From the NCBI GenBank assembly GCA_018267365.1, contig JAFDYQ010000025.1:1-62500 (forward strand): 62,500 bases of DNA, in the 5' to 3' direction. The notes beneath the pieces were generated by a model, which worked only from the letters and a program-made list of their open reading frames with translations, made no database searches and was not told the DNA's origin. The stretch comes from Bacteroidota bacterium. Its GTDB lineage: Bacteria; Bacteroidota; Bacteroidia; Chitinophagales; LD1. Within the stretch, counting starts at the first letter, position 1; every line of letters begins with the position of its first letter. This document shows, in pieces, positions 17,283 through 27,700 of the stretch. Position numbers and translations under genes: made by a program.

Positions 17283-18917
17283 ATGAAATACAGGATCAAC
17301 AAAAATCAACCGCCGCTGACCGATGCAGACCTCAGGTCAGCCAGGGATTTTCAGAAGCTGCTCCACAGCTACCGGGCGGTGAAAGTGCCCTTCTACCGCA
17401 CTGGCCGGTTCTTTGCGGGTAGCTCTGCCGTCATCGTAGCCACTGCCGTCACATTGGTGACGCTCTTTAGCGGAGACAAGGATGTGCAAAACACCTACAT
17501 CACCCCACCGGTAGCGCAGGTAGACATAGCCAGGGATTCCTTCATCGTAGATGCAGACTCGGTCACTGACCTGACATACGCCAGCGGCTCACAGCTGCAT
17601 GTGCCGGCGGGGGCCTTCCGCACGTCAGATGGCAAAAATGTATCAGGCAAAGTGACACTCCGCTATCGCGAGTTTCATGACCAGAAGGACATATTCCTCA
17701 GTGGCATACCTATGACCTATGACTCGGCAGGTCAGCAATATGTCTTTGAGTCTGCAGGTATGATGGAGATCACCGCCTGGCAAAATGGTAAAGAGCTGAC
17801 AGCAAATCCTGATAAGCCTATCGAGGTCAAGATGGTGTCAAACACTGCCGAGGACCGCTACAATACCTACTACCTCGATACCACTGAGCGCAAATGGGTA
17901 AATCTCAATAAGACCAATCTGATGCCAGTGCCGCCCATGCCTTCCGCAGATGCTTCTGCTGAGGCGGCATTAGGCCTCGCGGCGGCAAAACCAGATCCTG
18001 TCGTAATAAAGAGTGAGCAGGAATTTAAAAAAGCTGCGGCTGCAGTGAAAGAGGCCGAGCGCGAAAAACCTATGCCAATAGCCAGGGCAGATAAGGACAA
18101 GACCAAATTTCATATCGTAGTGGATGCCAATGAATTTCCGGAGATAGCCATGTATCAGAATGTGCGCTTTCAGGTAAAGGACGAATTGAACTTTGATAAA
18201 AAAACGGCTAAAACGGAATGGGAAGATGTCAAGCTCAAGAAGCTGAACGGCCTCGACTATCAGATCGAGTTTGTAAAGGGCAACCGAAAAATGGAGGTGG
18301 TAGCCACGCCGGTAGTAGAGGACAAAGACCTGCCTGCTGCACAGAAGCTTTACGATAGCAAGTTTGCGCTCTATCAGGCTAAACTGACACAACGCAAACA
18401 AGCCGAAGAAAAGGCCCGCAAAGAGTATGAAGCCAAAGCCCAGGCCATGAAAGAGAAGATGGACAAGGCAATAGCCGAGGCAGAGGTACGCGAGCGTCAG
18501 TACCAGGCTACTCTGGGCAAAACGCAACTCGTATATCGCACACTCTCGATCTACCGCTTTGGCACCTACAACTGTGACAGCCCCGTATCATGGCCGAGAG
18601 AGGCGAGTGTAGTAGCCAGCCTGGAGAGTGAGTCCGGAGAGAAACTAGACCTGGCCTGCCTCAATCTGATAGAAAAGGACAGGAACGCTGTATTCCCTTA
18701 CCAGCCGGGAAAAGGTGAATGCCGGAATTTCAGGTTTAACCCATCCAAGGATAATGTGCTCTGGGCTATGACCATGGATAATAAGCTAGCCATAGTAGAT
18801 GCAGCAAATTTCAAGCAGCAACAGACACCCAATAAGGGTACTGTAAAGTTCAGGTTCAGGTTGATCGACAAGGATTTCAAAACAGCGGATGGGGTCAGGA
18901 AATATCTGGAGATATAG
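17283..18917 (+). CDS. Single-pass membrane protein next to ECF sigma factor, function unknown
   Basis: 544 aa. A short basic cytoplasmic part (about residues 1-45) precedes one transmembrane helix (FAGSSAVIVATAVTLVTLF, about 44-62), and the rest should be outside the cytoplasmic membrane. The first outer region has the pattern LHVPAGAF ... VTLRYREFHDQKDIFLSGIPM ... FESAGMMEI, seen in many Bacteroidota membrane proteins of unknown role. Residues about 345-415 are rich in Lys, Glu, Ala and Gln and likely coiled-coil. The position after a sigma factor suggests an anti-sigma or signal-sensing role, but I see no recognised anti-sigma domain (no zinc-binding HxxxCxxC). Confidence 0.75.
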   Translation: MKYRINKNQPPLTDADLRSARDFQKLLHSYRAVKVPFYRTGRFFAGSSAVIVATAVTLVTLFSGDKDVQNTYITPPVAQVDIARDSFIVDADSVTDLTYASGSQLHVPAGAFRTSDGKNVSGKVTLRYREFHDQKDIFLSGIPMTYDSAGQQYVFESAGMMEITAWQNGKELTANPDKPIEVKMVSNTAEDRYNTYYLDTTERKWVNLNKTNLMPVPPMPSADASAEAALGLAAAKPDPVVIKSEQEFKKAAAAVKEAEREKPMPIARADKDKTKFHIVVDANEFPEIAMYQNVRFQVKDELNFDKKTAKTEWEDVKLKKLNGLDYQIEFVKGNRKMEVVATPVVEDKDLPAAQKLYDSKFALYQAKLTQRKQAEEKARKEYEAKAQAMKEKMDKAIAEAEVRERQYQATLGKTQLVYRTLSIYRFGTYNCDSPVSWPREASVVASLESESGEKLDLACLNLIEKDRNAVFPYQPGKGECRNFRFNPSKDNVLWAMTMDNKLAIVDAANFKQQQTPNKGTVKFRFRLIDKDFKTADGVRKYLEI

Positions 18918-18947
18918 GCGCAGGATGATATTTATCTACGGAAGCGG

Positions 18948-18973
18948 AAACCGGTGCAGCGATGCATCGGTTT
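18948..18973 (+). terminator. Hairpin after the sigma/membrane-protein pair
   Basis: An 11-bp stem with one G-T pair (18948-18958 with 18963-18973) and a GCGA loop starts 30 bases after the stop codon and is followed by a T-rich stretch (gtttcattt). Confidence 0.6.
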
Positions 18974-19053
18974 GTTTCATTTATCATAATAGAAGCTAAC
19001 GGAAATGCGTTAAATCAGAGCGCACCTAGCTAAAACCAAGCTCAGCGAGAACT

Positions 19054-19446
19054 ATGAGGCATGTTCTATTCATCCTGTTGCTATTCGTATCGGGCTATGC
19101 TATGGCTCAGAACGACGACCTGACCTTTCGCGTGAAACGGCGTACCGGTCCCATCACCACTGGTTGGTTTAGTTTTGATACGCTGCGCACCGATCAGCTC
19201 TATCAGATAGCCATCAGTGATCCGAGCTCCGGCATCGGGCAGGACTCTATATTATGCCTGCGCATGGAGTGCCGCAAATATAAGGACACTGACGGTGTAG
19301 AGTATCTTCTCTTTGGCAGCCGGCAGCCTGTTAAAGCTTATATTGCGCTGTACTCACAAAACGTAGAAACCAAGCAATGGCGGCAAAACTCGATGCGCCC
19401 GGTAGTATTCACACCTCCGCCCGTTTATCAGGTAATCTCCAAATGA
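19054..19446 (+). CDS. Small secreted protein, function unknown
   Basis: 130 aa with a signal peptide (LFILLLFVSGYAMAQ, cleavage after about residue 18). The mature part is short and predicted mostly beta. I do not recognise a family. Its TGA overlaps the ATG of the next gene in ATGA form, so the two are very likely translated together. Confidence 0.65.
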   Translation: MRHVLFILLLFVSGYAMAQNDDLTFRVKRRTGPITTGWFSFDTLRTDQLYQIAISDPSSGIGQDSILCLRMECRKYKDTDGVEYLLFGSRQPVKAYIALYSQNVETKQWRQNSMRPVVFTPPPVYQVISK

Positions 19447-20195
19447 TGAGACTACAGATTCTATTGATAGGCCTGCTGGCCTCCCTCGCCCTGTACGCTC
19501 AGCAGCCGGATATGGCCATCCATGTTTCCCGGCCCAGCAATATTACCATTGCACCCGACCTCAAAGAACTCCACAGCGGCTATACCTATGATTTTGTAGT
19601 GAATGGCCTGGCTACGTCATCTCTGGGCGAGTCGCAGGCTTCTTTCGGCACAGTATTCTCTAAAATATCTAAAGACGGTAAATCACTAGAGCTCAAAGTC
19701 ACAGTGATGGGATCCAATTCCAGTATTGGTACACTCACGATACTAGACATCAAGAGCAGAGTACTGATCAGTCAGCAGTACAAGATCGTCGCTACGATCA
19801 GGTACACAGACTATACACCATCTACATCCGGGAGTATCAAACCCAATCCCGTGGTGTTATTTCTGGGAAAGGACACACTGGCAGACAACGGTAGCATCTC
19901 TGCCGGCAAGCTGCGGATTGCAAATTCTCTATTACTCTATGATGGCAAGATCCCACCAGGAGCTATACGCCGCAACCTGATGTGCAAGATCACACTAGTG
20001 CACGATACCGGCTCCATCGTAGTGCATTCCGCCCTGAATTATCTTTCTGACAAGGTGAAGCGAACTCTACAGCGTGCGCAGCCCGGTGACCGTCTTTACA
20101 TCACTGCTATGGAAGTATTGTGGATCGATGCAGATCGCAGCGATCATATTAGGCCCTATGGCTCGTTAGCTTATACGCTGACCGTCACTGAGTAA
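19443..20195 (+). CDS. Secreted protein, possible GldM-like domain, function unknown
   Basis: 250 aa from the ATG at 19443, which overlaps the preceding stop; a second ATG follows at 19446. The frame is open further upstream, but that part has no signal peptide. From 19443 the protein starts with a clean one (MMRLQILLIGLLASLALYAQ). The mature part contains ISAGKLRIANSLLLYD and a final region with RTLQRAQPGDRLYITAMEVLW, which recalls the beta domains of GldM/PorM periplasmic parts, but the match is by eye and weak. Confidence 0.65.
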   Translation: MMRLQILLIGLLASLALYAQQPDMAIHVSRPSNITIAPDLKELHSGYTYDFVVNGLATSSLGESQASFGTVFSKISKDGKSLELKVTVMGSNSSIGTLTILDIKSRVLISQQYKIVATIRYTDYTPSTSGSIKPNPVVLFLGKDTLADNGSISAGKLRIANSLLLYDGKIPPGAIRRNLMCKITLVHDTGSIVVHSALNYLSDKVKRTLQRAQPGDRLYITAMEVLWIDADRSDHIRPYGSLAYTLTVTE

Positions 20196-20254
20196 AAGTG
20201 GGGAGCGGCACAAAAATTGGTTTAAGTGACAACTGGGGAAAACCACCTAAACCA

Positions 20255-21487
20255 ATGACAAGATCTACAAAATGCGTAATTTTTTTGGTCACTATGGCTA
20301 GCGTCGTAGTCTATCCATACCGGTGCTGGTCAGCCACAGATACCCAAAATTTGCGAGAGACAAATGCACCGTATATCAAAAGTCATTTCTCCGAACAGCT
20401 CACTGACCCTGAGGGCAAAAAGCGCCGGAATTTTTCCCAATTCGGTTATGGACTTTCTTTTTTTACGGTTCCGCTGTTTCCTATCACAGATTTCATCGAA
20501 CCCAATGATTACGGACTGCATTCCTTTGGCAAACCCGATATAAAGGAAAAGAACGGCTCGCTGTACACGTGCCGGGGAGGCTTTATAGATTTCTCTCACA
20601 TGCGCGCTGCTGCAGACTGGGCGGTATTCCTGACCTTCAAGATCATCACTGAGCCTACCGGATTCGATCTGCCTCACGAAGGTGGAGATCTGCGTATTGA
20701 TCTCAGACGAGCCAATACACTCAGTCTGGATGATATAGCTGCCATGGCTCAGAAGATAGCCTTCGAGCGGCTGGAGTGGCATGAGATAGCCAGCTGGCAT
20801 TATCATCAGCCCAATTATACCTTTAATGAACAGCAGTCTACCTTCACTCCGGAGGATACCTATTCTAATTTTCTGGGTACACGCATAGGCCGCAATATCG
20901 CCCTACGCATCCTGACCAAACGCGAAAATCTCAGCTACTCTGAGATAGCATCAGATGAGATACAAAAAATGATCACCGCTCTGGAGCCAGTGAGGTCAAA
21001 AAAGGAAACCAAAGAAGCTTATGACATAGTAGACCGGGCCAAGCAAATGGAACTGCCTGCTGCAGAGCGCAATAAAGACGTCTGGTGGGATAGCAAGGTG
21101 ATCTTTCGTGATGAGCGCTATGTTTTCAAGCGTTATATCAATATGGGTCCTTCGGTAGGCCCATGGCTGGTACCCCATGAAGAGAGGCTAGGCTGCCTGG
21201 TCAATACAAAAGGTCAGGTATGGCAGGTACCGGCCAAAACCAAGTCAGGCATAAGCTTCTACAGGTATTACACCTTTACTATTCGTCCCGACAGCTTACT
21301 GTTTTATAGTAAAAATGGTCACAAGCAATTGCATCCACCTTTCGGCACATTTGCCTCCAGGAATATGGGGCATATACGGGATTTTATAGCCAGGGAGATG
21401 CAAAAGCAATTGACACCGGGCTTCTCGCGCAGGGACAAAAAGGACCCCGAGAAATACTACAAGAAACTGAAGAAGGTGATTTTCTAA
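20255..21487 (+). CDS. Exported protein resembling DUF4056 family, function unknown
   Basis: 410 aa from the ATG at 20255, chosen because it begins the hydrophobic export signal (CVIFLVTMASVVVYPYRC); a longer open frame begins at 20198. The body has RGGFIDFSHMRAAADW, FERLEWHEIASWHYHQ and STFTPEDTYSNFLGTRIGR, which recall the DUF4056 family; I am not certain of that assignment. Conserved His, Glu and Asp residues hint at an enzyme, but no known active site is evident. The stop lies five bases from the convergent uvrA stop. Confidence 0.65.
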   Translation: MTRSTKCVIFLVTMASVVVYPYRCWSATDTQNLRETNAPYIKSHFSEQLTDPEGKKRRNFSQFGYGLSFFTVPLFPITDFIEPNDYGLHSFGKPDIKEKNGSLYTCRGGFIDFSHMRAAADWAVFLTFKIITEPTGFDLPHEGGDLRIDLRRANTLSLDDIAAMAQKIAFERLEWHEIASWHYHQPNYTFNEQQSTFTPEDTYSNFLGTRIGRNIALRILTKRENLSYSEIASDEIQKMITALEPVRSKKETKEAYDIVDRAKQMELPAAERNKDVWWDSKVIFRDERYVFKRYINMGPSVGPWLVPHEERLGCLVNTKGQVWQVPAKTKSGISFYRYYTFTIRPDSLLFYSKNGHKQLHPPFGTFASRNMGHIRDFIAREMQKQLTPGFSRRDKKDPEKYYKKLKKVIF

Positions 21488-21491
21488 CCCC

Positions 21492-24410
21492 TTATACCTT
21501 TATTCTCAGTTCTTCCTTCAGAAACTTAGCCGTGTGTGATTCTTTATTCTTAGCCACTACTTCCGGAGTGCCTTGAGCTACTACGGTACCACCTTTGGCG
21601 CCACCCTCCAGGCCTATGTCTATCAGGTAGTCTGCTACCTTTATTACGTCCATATTGTGCTCTATGACGAGTACCGTATTGCCCCGGTCTATCAGGCGGT
21701 TTAGCACATCGAGTAGTATTTTGATATCCTGAAAGTGCAAACCTGTGGTCGGCTCATCCAGTATGTAGAATGTCTTGCCTGTATCTTTTTTGCTCAGCTC
21801 AGCAGAGAGTTTCACGCGTTGCGCCTCTCCGCCGCTCAGTGTAGTAGATGACTGGCCGAGGCGCAGATAGCCCAGGCCCACATCATGCAGCGTTTTCAGC
21901 TTCGGATAGATAGACGGTATGCTCTCAAAAAACTCCAGAGAGTCCTCTACCGTCATATTCAGCACATCGTTGATAGACTTGCCCTTATAGCGCACCTCCA
22001 GCGTCTCGCGGTTGTAGCGTTTGCCGTTACATTTTTCGCACAGCACCTCTACATCCGGCAGGAAGTTCATCTCTATCACCTTCATACCACCACCCTGGCA
22101 CTCTTCGCAGCGCCCTCCTTTCACATTGAAGGAGAACCTACCCGCCGCATAGCCGCGTATCTTGGCCTCTGGCAGCATAGAGTACAGTTTCCTGATCTCG
22201 TCAAATACCTTGATGTATGTGACAGGATTGGACCTAGGCGTGCGGCCTATCGGCGTCTGGTCTATTTCTATTACTTTGTCGATATGCTCCAGCCCCTTGA
22301 TCTCCTTATATGCCAGCGGCTTCAGGTTGCTGCGGTAGAAGTATTTCGATAAGATAGGGTATAGCGTCTCATTGATCAGCGTACTCTTGCCGCTGCCGGA
22401 TACGCCAGTCACACCTATAAATGTCCCCAGCGGAAATTTGACAGAGATGTTCTTCAGGTTATTGCCGCAGGCGCCTTTCAGCTCCAGATAGTTGCCATTG
22501 CCTTTGCGGCGCTCGGCAGGTACAGGTATAGTGATCTTATCTGCCAGGTACTGTGCCGTCACAGACTTCTGCTTCACAAATTCTTTTGGTGTACCTTCTG
22601 CTATGATGCGTCCACCATGCTCTCCGGCGCCGGGGCCGATATCTAGTATATAGTCGCTCTCCAGCATGATCTCTTTGTCATGTTCTACTACCAGTACGGT
22701 ATTAGGCGCATCACTCAGTTTGCGTAGCGCTTGTATTAATTGTCTGTTATCGCGCTGGTGCAGGCCTATGCTCGGCTCATCCAGTATATAGGTGATACCC
22801 GAGAGCTGCGAGCCTATCTGAGTGGCCAGGCGGATGCGCTGTGCCTCCCCACCGCTCAGCGTTTTGGCCGGGCGGTGCAGGGTCAGGTACTCCAGGCCCA
22901 CGTCCAGTATAAACTGGATACGGGTCCGGATCTCTTTCAGCAGGTCACGGGCTATGGTCCGCTGCTTCTCATTCATCCGGCTCTCTAGATCCTTAAACCA
23001 GTCCGCCAGCACATCCAGGTCCCAGTTTGCCAGCTCACCTATATTGCGGTTGTCTATTTTAAACCAGAGAGACTCTTTGCGCAGGCGCGTGCCGTGGCAT
23101 TCGTGACAGGTCACCTTGTCCATATAGTCCTCTGCCCATGATCGTATACTCTCCGAGGTTGTGTATTTGAAGCAGCGCTTCAGCATGCCCGCCAGGCCGC
23201 CCTTCTCCAGCGTATACCACCTATCGTCAAAATCCAGTATCTCTATGGCCTCATCATCTTCCTCTGTCTCCTCCTTAGCGCCATATAGGATCATATTCAG
23301 CGCTTCCTCCGGTATGGAGTGGATAGGAGAGGAGAGCGAAAACTTGTACTGCTTCGCGAGCTTATTCAGTTCTTTGAAAATGAAATTGTCCCGCGCCTCG
23401 CCTATCGGCAGGATGCCACCTTTATTGATCGAGACTGTCTCGTCTGGTATGATGATCTGCCGGCGTACCTCATGGGTCACGCCCAGACCATTGCACACCG
23501 GGCAGGCACCATAGGGAGAGTTGAAAGAAAACGTATTCGGAGACGGCTCCTCATATGAGATACCCGACTCCGTACACATCAGGTGCTTGGAGAAGGCAGA
23601 CACAGTTTCCGACTCTGCGTCCAGCAGCTGTATCAGGCCTTTGCCCTGCTTCATAGCCAGCTGCACGGACTGGCGGATACGGTCTTTATTGTCCTGGTCC
23701 ATAGCCAGCCGGTCTATGATCAGCTCTATATCGTGTATTTTGAACCTGTCGAGCTGCATTTTGGGCTTTACCTCTATTATCTCGCCGTCTACGCGCACTT
23801 TCAGGTAGCCCTGTTTGCGGATATTTTCAAACAGCTCCCGGTAGTGACCCTTGCGCCCCCTCACGATAGGGGCCAGGATGGTCATCTTTTTGCCCTTGTG
23901 CTGGGTCAGCAGGTTGTCTATGATCTGCTCCTCCGTAAACTTCACCATCTTCTTGCCCGTCACATAGGAGTAGGCCTCTGCGGTACGAGCATAGAGCAAA
24001 CGAATAAAGTCATATATCTCAGTCACCGTGCCTACGGTAGAGCGGGGATTGCGGTTTGTAGACTTTTGCTCGATAGATATCACTGGGCTCAGGCCGGTGA
24101 TCTTGTCTACATCCGGGCGCTCCAGCCCACCTATAAACTGTCGCGCATAAGCAGAGAAGCTCTCCAGGTAGCGGCGCTGCCCTTCAGCATAGATCGTATC
24201 AAAAGCGAGAGAAGACTTGCCACTACCGCTCAGCCCGGTGATCACCACCAGCTGATTGCGCGGTATGACAGCATCTATATTCTTGAGATTGTGTACCCGG
24301 CTGCCATAGACCTCTATCGCATCGGGCTCAGCGCCGGATATGCCGGTGTCAGCGACCTCGGTTTTCTTAGTTTTTACCTCTTTGCGGGATTTTGTATGGG
24401 GACTTGCCAT
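21492..24410 (-). CDS. uvrA: UvrABC excinuclease subunit A
   Basis: 972 aa, in the family range. The damage-sensing ATPase of nucleotide excision repair. Two ABC modules: Walker A GLSGSGKSSLAFDT near residue 57 and GVSGSGKSTLINETL near 672, with signatures LSGGEAQRIRLATQIGS and LSGGEAQRVKLSAELSK and Walker B ILDEPSIGLH and ILDEPTTGLH. Zinc sites: CPVCNGLGV (with only part of the first finger visible) and CEECQGGG ... CEKCNGKR for the C-terminal finger. A Lys/Glu-rich tail of about 30 residues precedes the first domain. The candidate promoter leaves a very short leader. Confidence 0.97.
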   Translation of the reverse strand: MASPHTKSRKEVKTKKTEVADTGISGAEPDAIEVYGSRVHNLKNIDAVIPRNQLVVITGLSGSGKSSLAFDTIYAEGQRRYLESFSAYARQFIGGLERPDVDKITGLSPVISIEQKSTNRNPRSTVGTVTEIYDFIRLLYARTAEAYSYVTGKKMVKFTEEQIIDNLLTQHKGKKMTILAPIVRGRKGHYRELFENIRKQGYLKVRVDGEIIEVKPKMQLDRFKIHDIELIIDRLAMDQDNKDRIRQSVQLAMKQGKGLIQLLDAESETVSAFSKHLMCTESGISYEEPSPNTFSFNSPYGACPVCNGLGVTHEVRRQIIIPDETVSINKGGILPIGEARDNFIFKELNKLAKQYKFSLSSPIHSIPEEALNMILYGAKEETEEDDEAIEILDFDDRWYTLEKGGLAGMLKRCFKYTTSESIRSWAEDYMDKVTCHECHGTRLRKESLWFKIDNRNIGELANWDLDVLADWFKDLESRMNEKQRTIARDLLKEIRTRIQFILDVGLEYLTLHRPAKTLSGGEAQRIRLATQIGSQLSGITYILDEPSIGLHQRDNRQLIQALRKLSDAPNTVLVVEHDKEIMLESDYILDIGPGAGEHGGRIIAEGTPKEFVKQKSVTAQYLADKITIPVPAERRKGNGNYLELKGACGNNLKNISVKFPLGTFIGVTGVSGSGKSTLINETLYPILSKYFYRSNLKPLAYKEIKGLEHIDKVIEIDQTPIGRTPRSNPVTYIKVFDEIRKLYSMLPEAKIRGYAAGRFSFNVKGGRCEECQGGGMKVIEMNFLPDVEVLCEKCNGKRYNRETLEVRYKGKSINDVLNMTVEDSLEFFESIPSIYPKLKTLHDVGLGYLRLGQSSTTLSGGEAQRVKLSAELSKKDTGKTFYILDEPTTGLHFQDIKILLDVLNRLIDRGNTVLVIEHNMDVIKVADYLIDIGLEGGAKGGTVVAQGTPEVVAKNKESHTAKFLKEELRIKV

Positions 24411-24420
24411 TTGAAGTCTG

Positions 24421-24451
24421 CGAAGGTACGACTAAACGCTGTAAAGAGCAA
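24421..24451 (-). promoter_or_regulatory. Candidate uvrA promoter
   Basis: On the minus strand TTGC (24451-24448), a 19-base spacer and TACCTTCG (24428-24421) fit the Bacteroidota promoter pattern. Transcription would begin only a few bases before the ATG at 24410, so the message may be almost leaderless. Confidence 0.45.
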
Positions 24452-24656
24452 CGCTTTTTAGCAAACATTAAAGTAGTGCGGAGGAGGTCAAAATGCCCAT
24501 TATCCCTGCGTATTTGTTAGTTATAGTCTATACCTCAGTTCAGTTTGATAAAAGGGAACACATTGTCATTTTCTCTCGGTAAATCGCCCTTTTTTTGTCA
24601 GTAGATTGCCATTTTGAGGCGGTTATGTCATTTTTCTGTCAATACTGAAAGCAGGG

Positions 24657-24689
24657 CTTGCATACCCCATTTAACACTTATTATATTTG
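24657..24689 (+). promoter_or_regulatory. Candidate promoter of the TonB receptor operon
   Basis: CTTG (24657-24660), 21 bases, then a perfect TATATTTG (24682-24689). A second perfect TATATTTG at 24704-24711 lacks a good upstream box. The ATG at 24745 leaves a leader of about 50 bases. Confidence 0.5.
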
Positions 24690-24744
24690 TTCGGAGAGAA
24701 TGTTATATTTGTCCGCTTTTGTTTAACCAGAATATTTTAGGAGC

Positions 24745-27700
24745 ATGAAGAAACTTTTAACTCTTGCCGCTTTTTGGATAGCGATGATGACCGTCTCTGC
24801 TCAGAGTACGGGTGAGATCAAGGGTAAGATTTTGGACGAGAATGGAGAGGGACTGATCGGCGCTACAGCACAAATCGTAGACGTCAATGGAAAAACTACC
24901 GGACAAGGTGGAGCTGCAGACCTCGATGGCAACTACTCCATAGGCCCGCTGACTGCAGGTACCTACAATGTCAAAGTGACTTTCATAGGATATGAGACAC
25001 AGCTCATCACTGGCGTGATCGTTTCTTCAGACAAGCCGACATTTCTCAATTTCCCCATGAAGGTACAACCTGTGAATGCAACCAAGGAGGATATAATAGT
25101 AGTAGTAAAGAAATATGAGAAGCCGCTGGTAGACCGTGCTGATACTAAGATAGAAAATGACATCAGTGCAAAAGATATCAAAAACCAAGGCGGTCTGAAC
25201 GTAGCCAATATCGCCTCAAATGCGGTAGGTGTCACCCAAACCGATGCCGGCAATAAATCTCTGATCATCAATGGTGGCCGTCCTGATGAGGTACAGTATA
25301 TAGTGAACGGCCACCGTGTGATAGGTAATGTAAACCTCCCTACAAATGGTATCCGTGAGATCAGCGTACTCACAGCTGGTATCTCAGCTAAATATGGTGA
25401 CGCTACATCAGGTATCATCAATGTGACGCTGAATGATGCTCAGCAGGGTCTGACAGGTAGCGTAGAGGGCAAAACTACCAAGGGGCTGGATGCATTCGGT
25501 ACTACCCGTGCCGCCGCCAACGTGAGCATGCCACTACTCAAACTCAAGGACAAAACAAGCACAGCAGGCGACAAGAGAACAGTTCTCGGCCTCTCTCTGT
25601 CATTTCAGTATCAGCATGATGATGACCGCTCGCCATCCGGCATAGGCATCTGGCAGGTGAAAAAGAGTGCACTGGATAATATCAAGAACGGCCCGCTGGT
25701 AGTCAATCCCAACGGCGGCTTCTATAATAAGGCAGAGTTTCTGACATTTCAGGATCTCTATAAGACGAGTATGAAGCCTAACAACTCTGAAACAGAGTAT
25801 ACCGGCGGTGGTGAGCTGGGTATCTATCCTACCAAGAATATCTCAATAGCATTTGGCGGCAACTATGACTATGATCGCTATCACAGCTACGTGCAGGAGT
25901 ATACGCTGCTGAATGCAGAGCATAATCCACTGTATACCAATACTAACTACTATATGTATGGCAGGCTGACCCAGCGCTTTGGCCCTAAGCCTACTAAGCC
26001 CGGCGCAGAGCAGGCTCCTGTCCGGAAAACTGGCCTGGCGGTAGAAAACGGCTACTATACTATTCAGTTTGACTATGAAAAATACAAGACCGGTTATGCA
26101 GATGAAGCGCACGGCTCAAATCTCTTTGATTATGGATATATAGGAAACTTTCACACTTTCCGGACACAGGATTATACACAGACCACAGGCATCAAGGTGC
26201 CAGGGCTGCCTGCTGACCAGACTCTGACAGGTTTTGTACAGAATCCTACAAAGACCGATGTATACGTACAGTATACTCCGGGTACTATCAATCCACTCGG
26301 TGCCACTTTTACCACGCAGTATTTTACCCTACTGGGTGCTACTAAGGGTGCAGATGGTAGCTATATAGTACCTGAGGCAAACCGTATAAACTATGCAGAT
26401 AATGTCAATAATATCCAGGCTAATAATGGCCTGATAAATGGTACTCGCTCTAATCCTATCTATGACCTGTGGTATAATGTAGGCCGCCAGTACAACGGCT
26501 ATGGTGTAGATAAGAACAATCAATCCTATAGGGGCAAAGTGGAGGGCGCTTTTGATATCGTCAAGCTCGGAGGCGATAAAACAAATACGCACAAGATCGA
26601 AATGGGTATAGAGTATGAGCAGCGTATACAGCGCAGCTATCTGATCAATCCGCTGAACCTTTGGGATGCGGCCAAGGCCCTGGTCAACCTGCAGCAAAAA
26701 CTCGACTACAGCCATCCGATTTATCGTATCAACGGCGTAGACTATGACTCTGCCCACGTAGATCTGACCACCTTCACCGCTACTGATACGATCAAATACA
26801 ATACAATAATCGATCCTACCCAGCAGACCGCATTTGACCGCAACCTTAGAACGGCGCTGGGCTGGGACCCCAATGGTTCAGATTATCTCGATATATATGA
26901 TATCAGCCCCAATAAGCTGAATCTGGGCCTTTTCACAGCTGACAACCTGCTTTCCTATACCGGTGGTCTTGGTACCAGTATCTTGCACTACTACGGCTAT
27001 GACTACAAGGGGAACGTACTAACCAGCCAGCCTACACTGGATGATTATTTCAAAGCAAAAGATGCCAATGGAAATCTGACCAGGAATATGGGTGCATTTA
27101 TGCCGACCTATGCTGCGGGCTATATACAGGATAAATTCTTCTATAAGGATCTGGGTTTTGTACTCGGCCTGCGTATAGATCGCTACGATGCTAATCAGTA
27201 TGTGCTCAAAGATCCGTACTCTCTCTATGATACCAAGAAAGCGGGAGATGCGGATATCAAGGCCAAGTTTAATGTCCCATCAAACATCCCTTCTGATGCG
27301 GTAGTCTATGTGAGTAATAATCAGAATCCACAGGTACTCGGGTATCGTCAGGGAGATAACTGGTATGATCAGTACGGTCGCGTCACTACCGGCAAGTTTG
27401 TAGCTGCCCAGAGCGCCAATGGTCTTCTTCCTTACCTGAATGTACCGGGTGTAGATAGCCTCAGTCCATCGGGTGCCAAAAACTATATTCAAAGCTCAAA
27501 CTATGATCCTCATGGATCTTTCACAAAGTACCAGGCACAGTATATATTTATGCCGCGCCTCCAGCTTGCATTTAATATTACGGATAAGGCCCAGTTTTTC
27601 GCGCATTATGATATCCTCTCACAGAGGCCACAAGACAGAAATCAACTCAATCTGGCTGAATACTATTATTTCACGCTGTATACAGGTGCCAAAAACAATC

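Larger units (their letters stand above)
24411..24744. other. 334-base divergent intergenic region between uvrA and the TonB receptor operon
   Basis: No gene is visible. It is AT-richer than its surroundings and holds promoter-like sites for both directions: one for uvrA at the left end and one or two for the receptor operon at the right end (TATATTTG occurs twice, at 24682 and 24704). The middle (about 24500-24650) has no clear repeat or hairpin that I can support. Confidence 0.7.

Noticed and set aside
23583..24461. 292-aa plus-strand frame
   Set aside because: It lies antisense to the N-terminal part of uvrA, which has all family motifs; the translation has no recognisable features.
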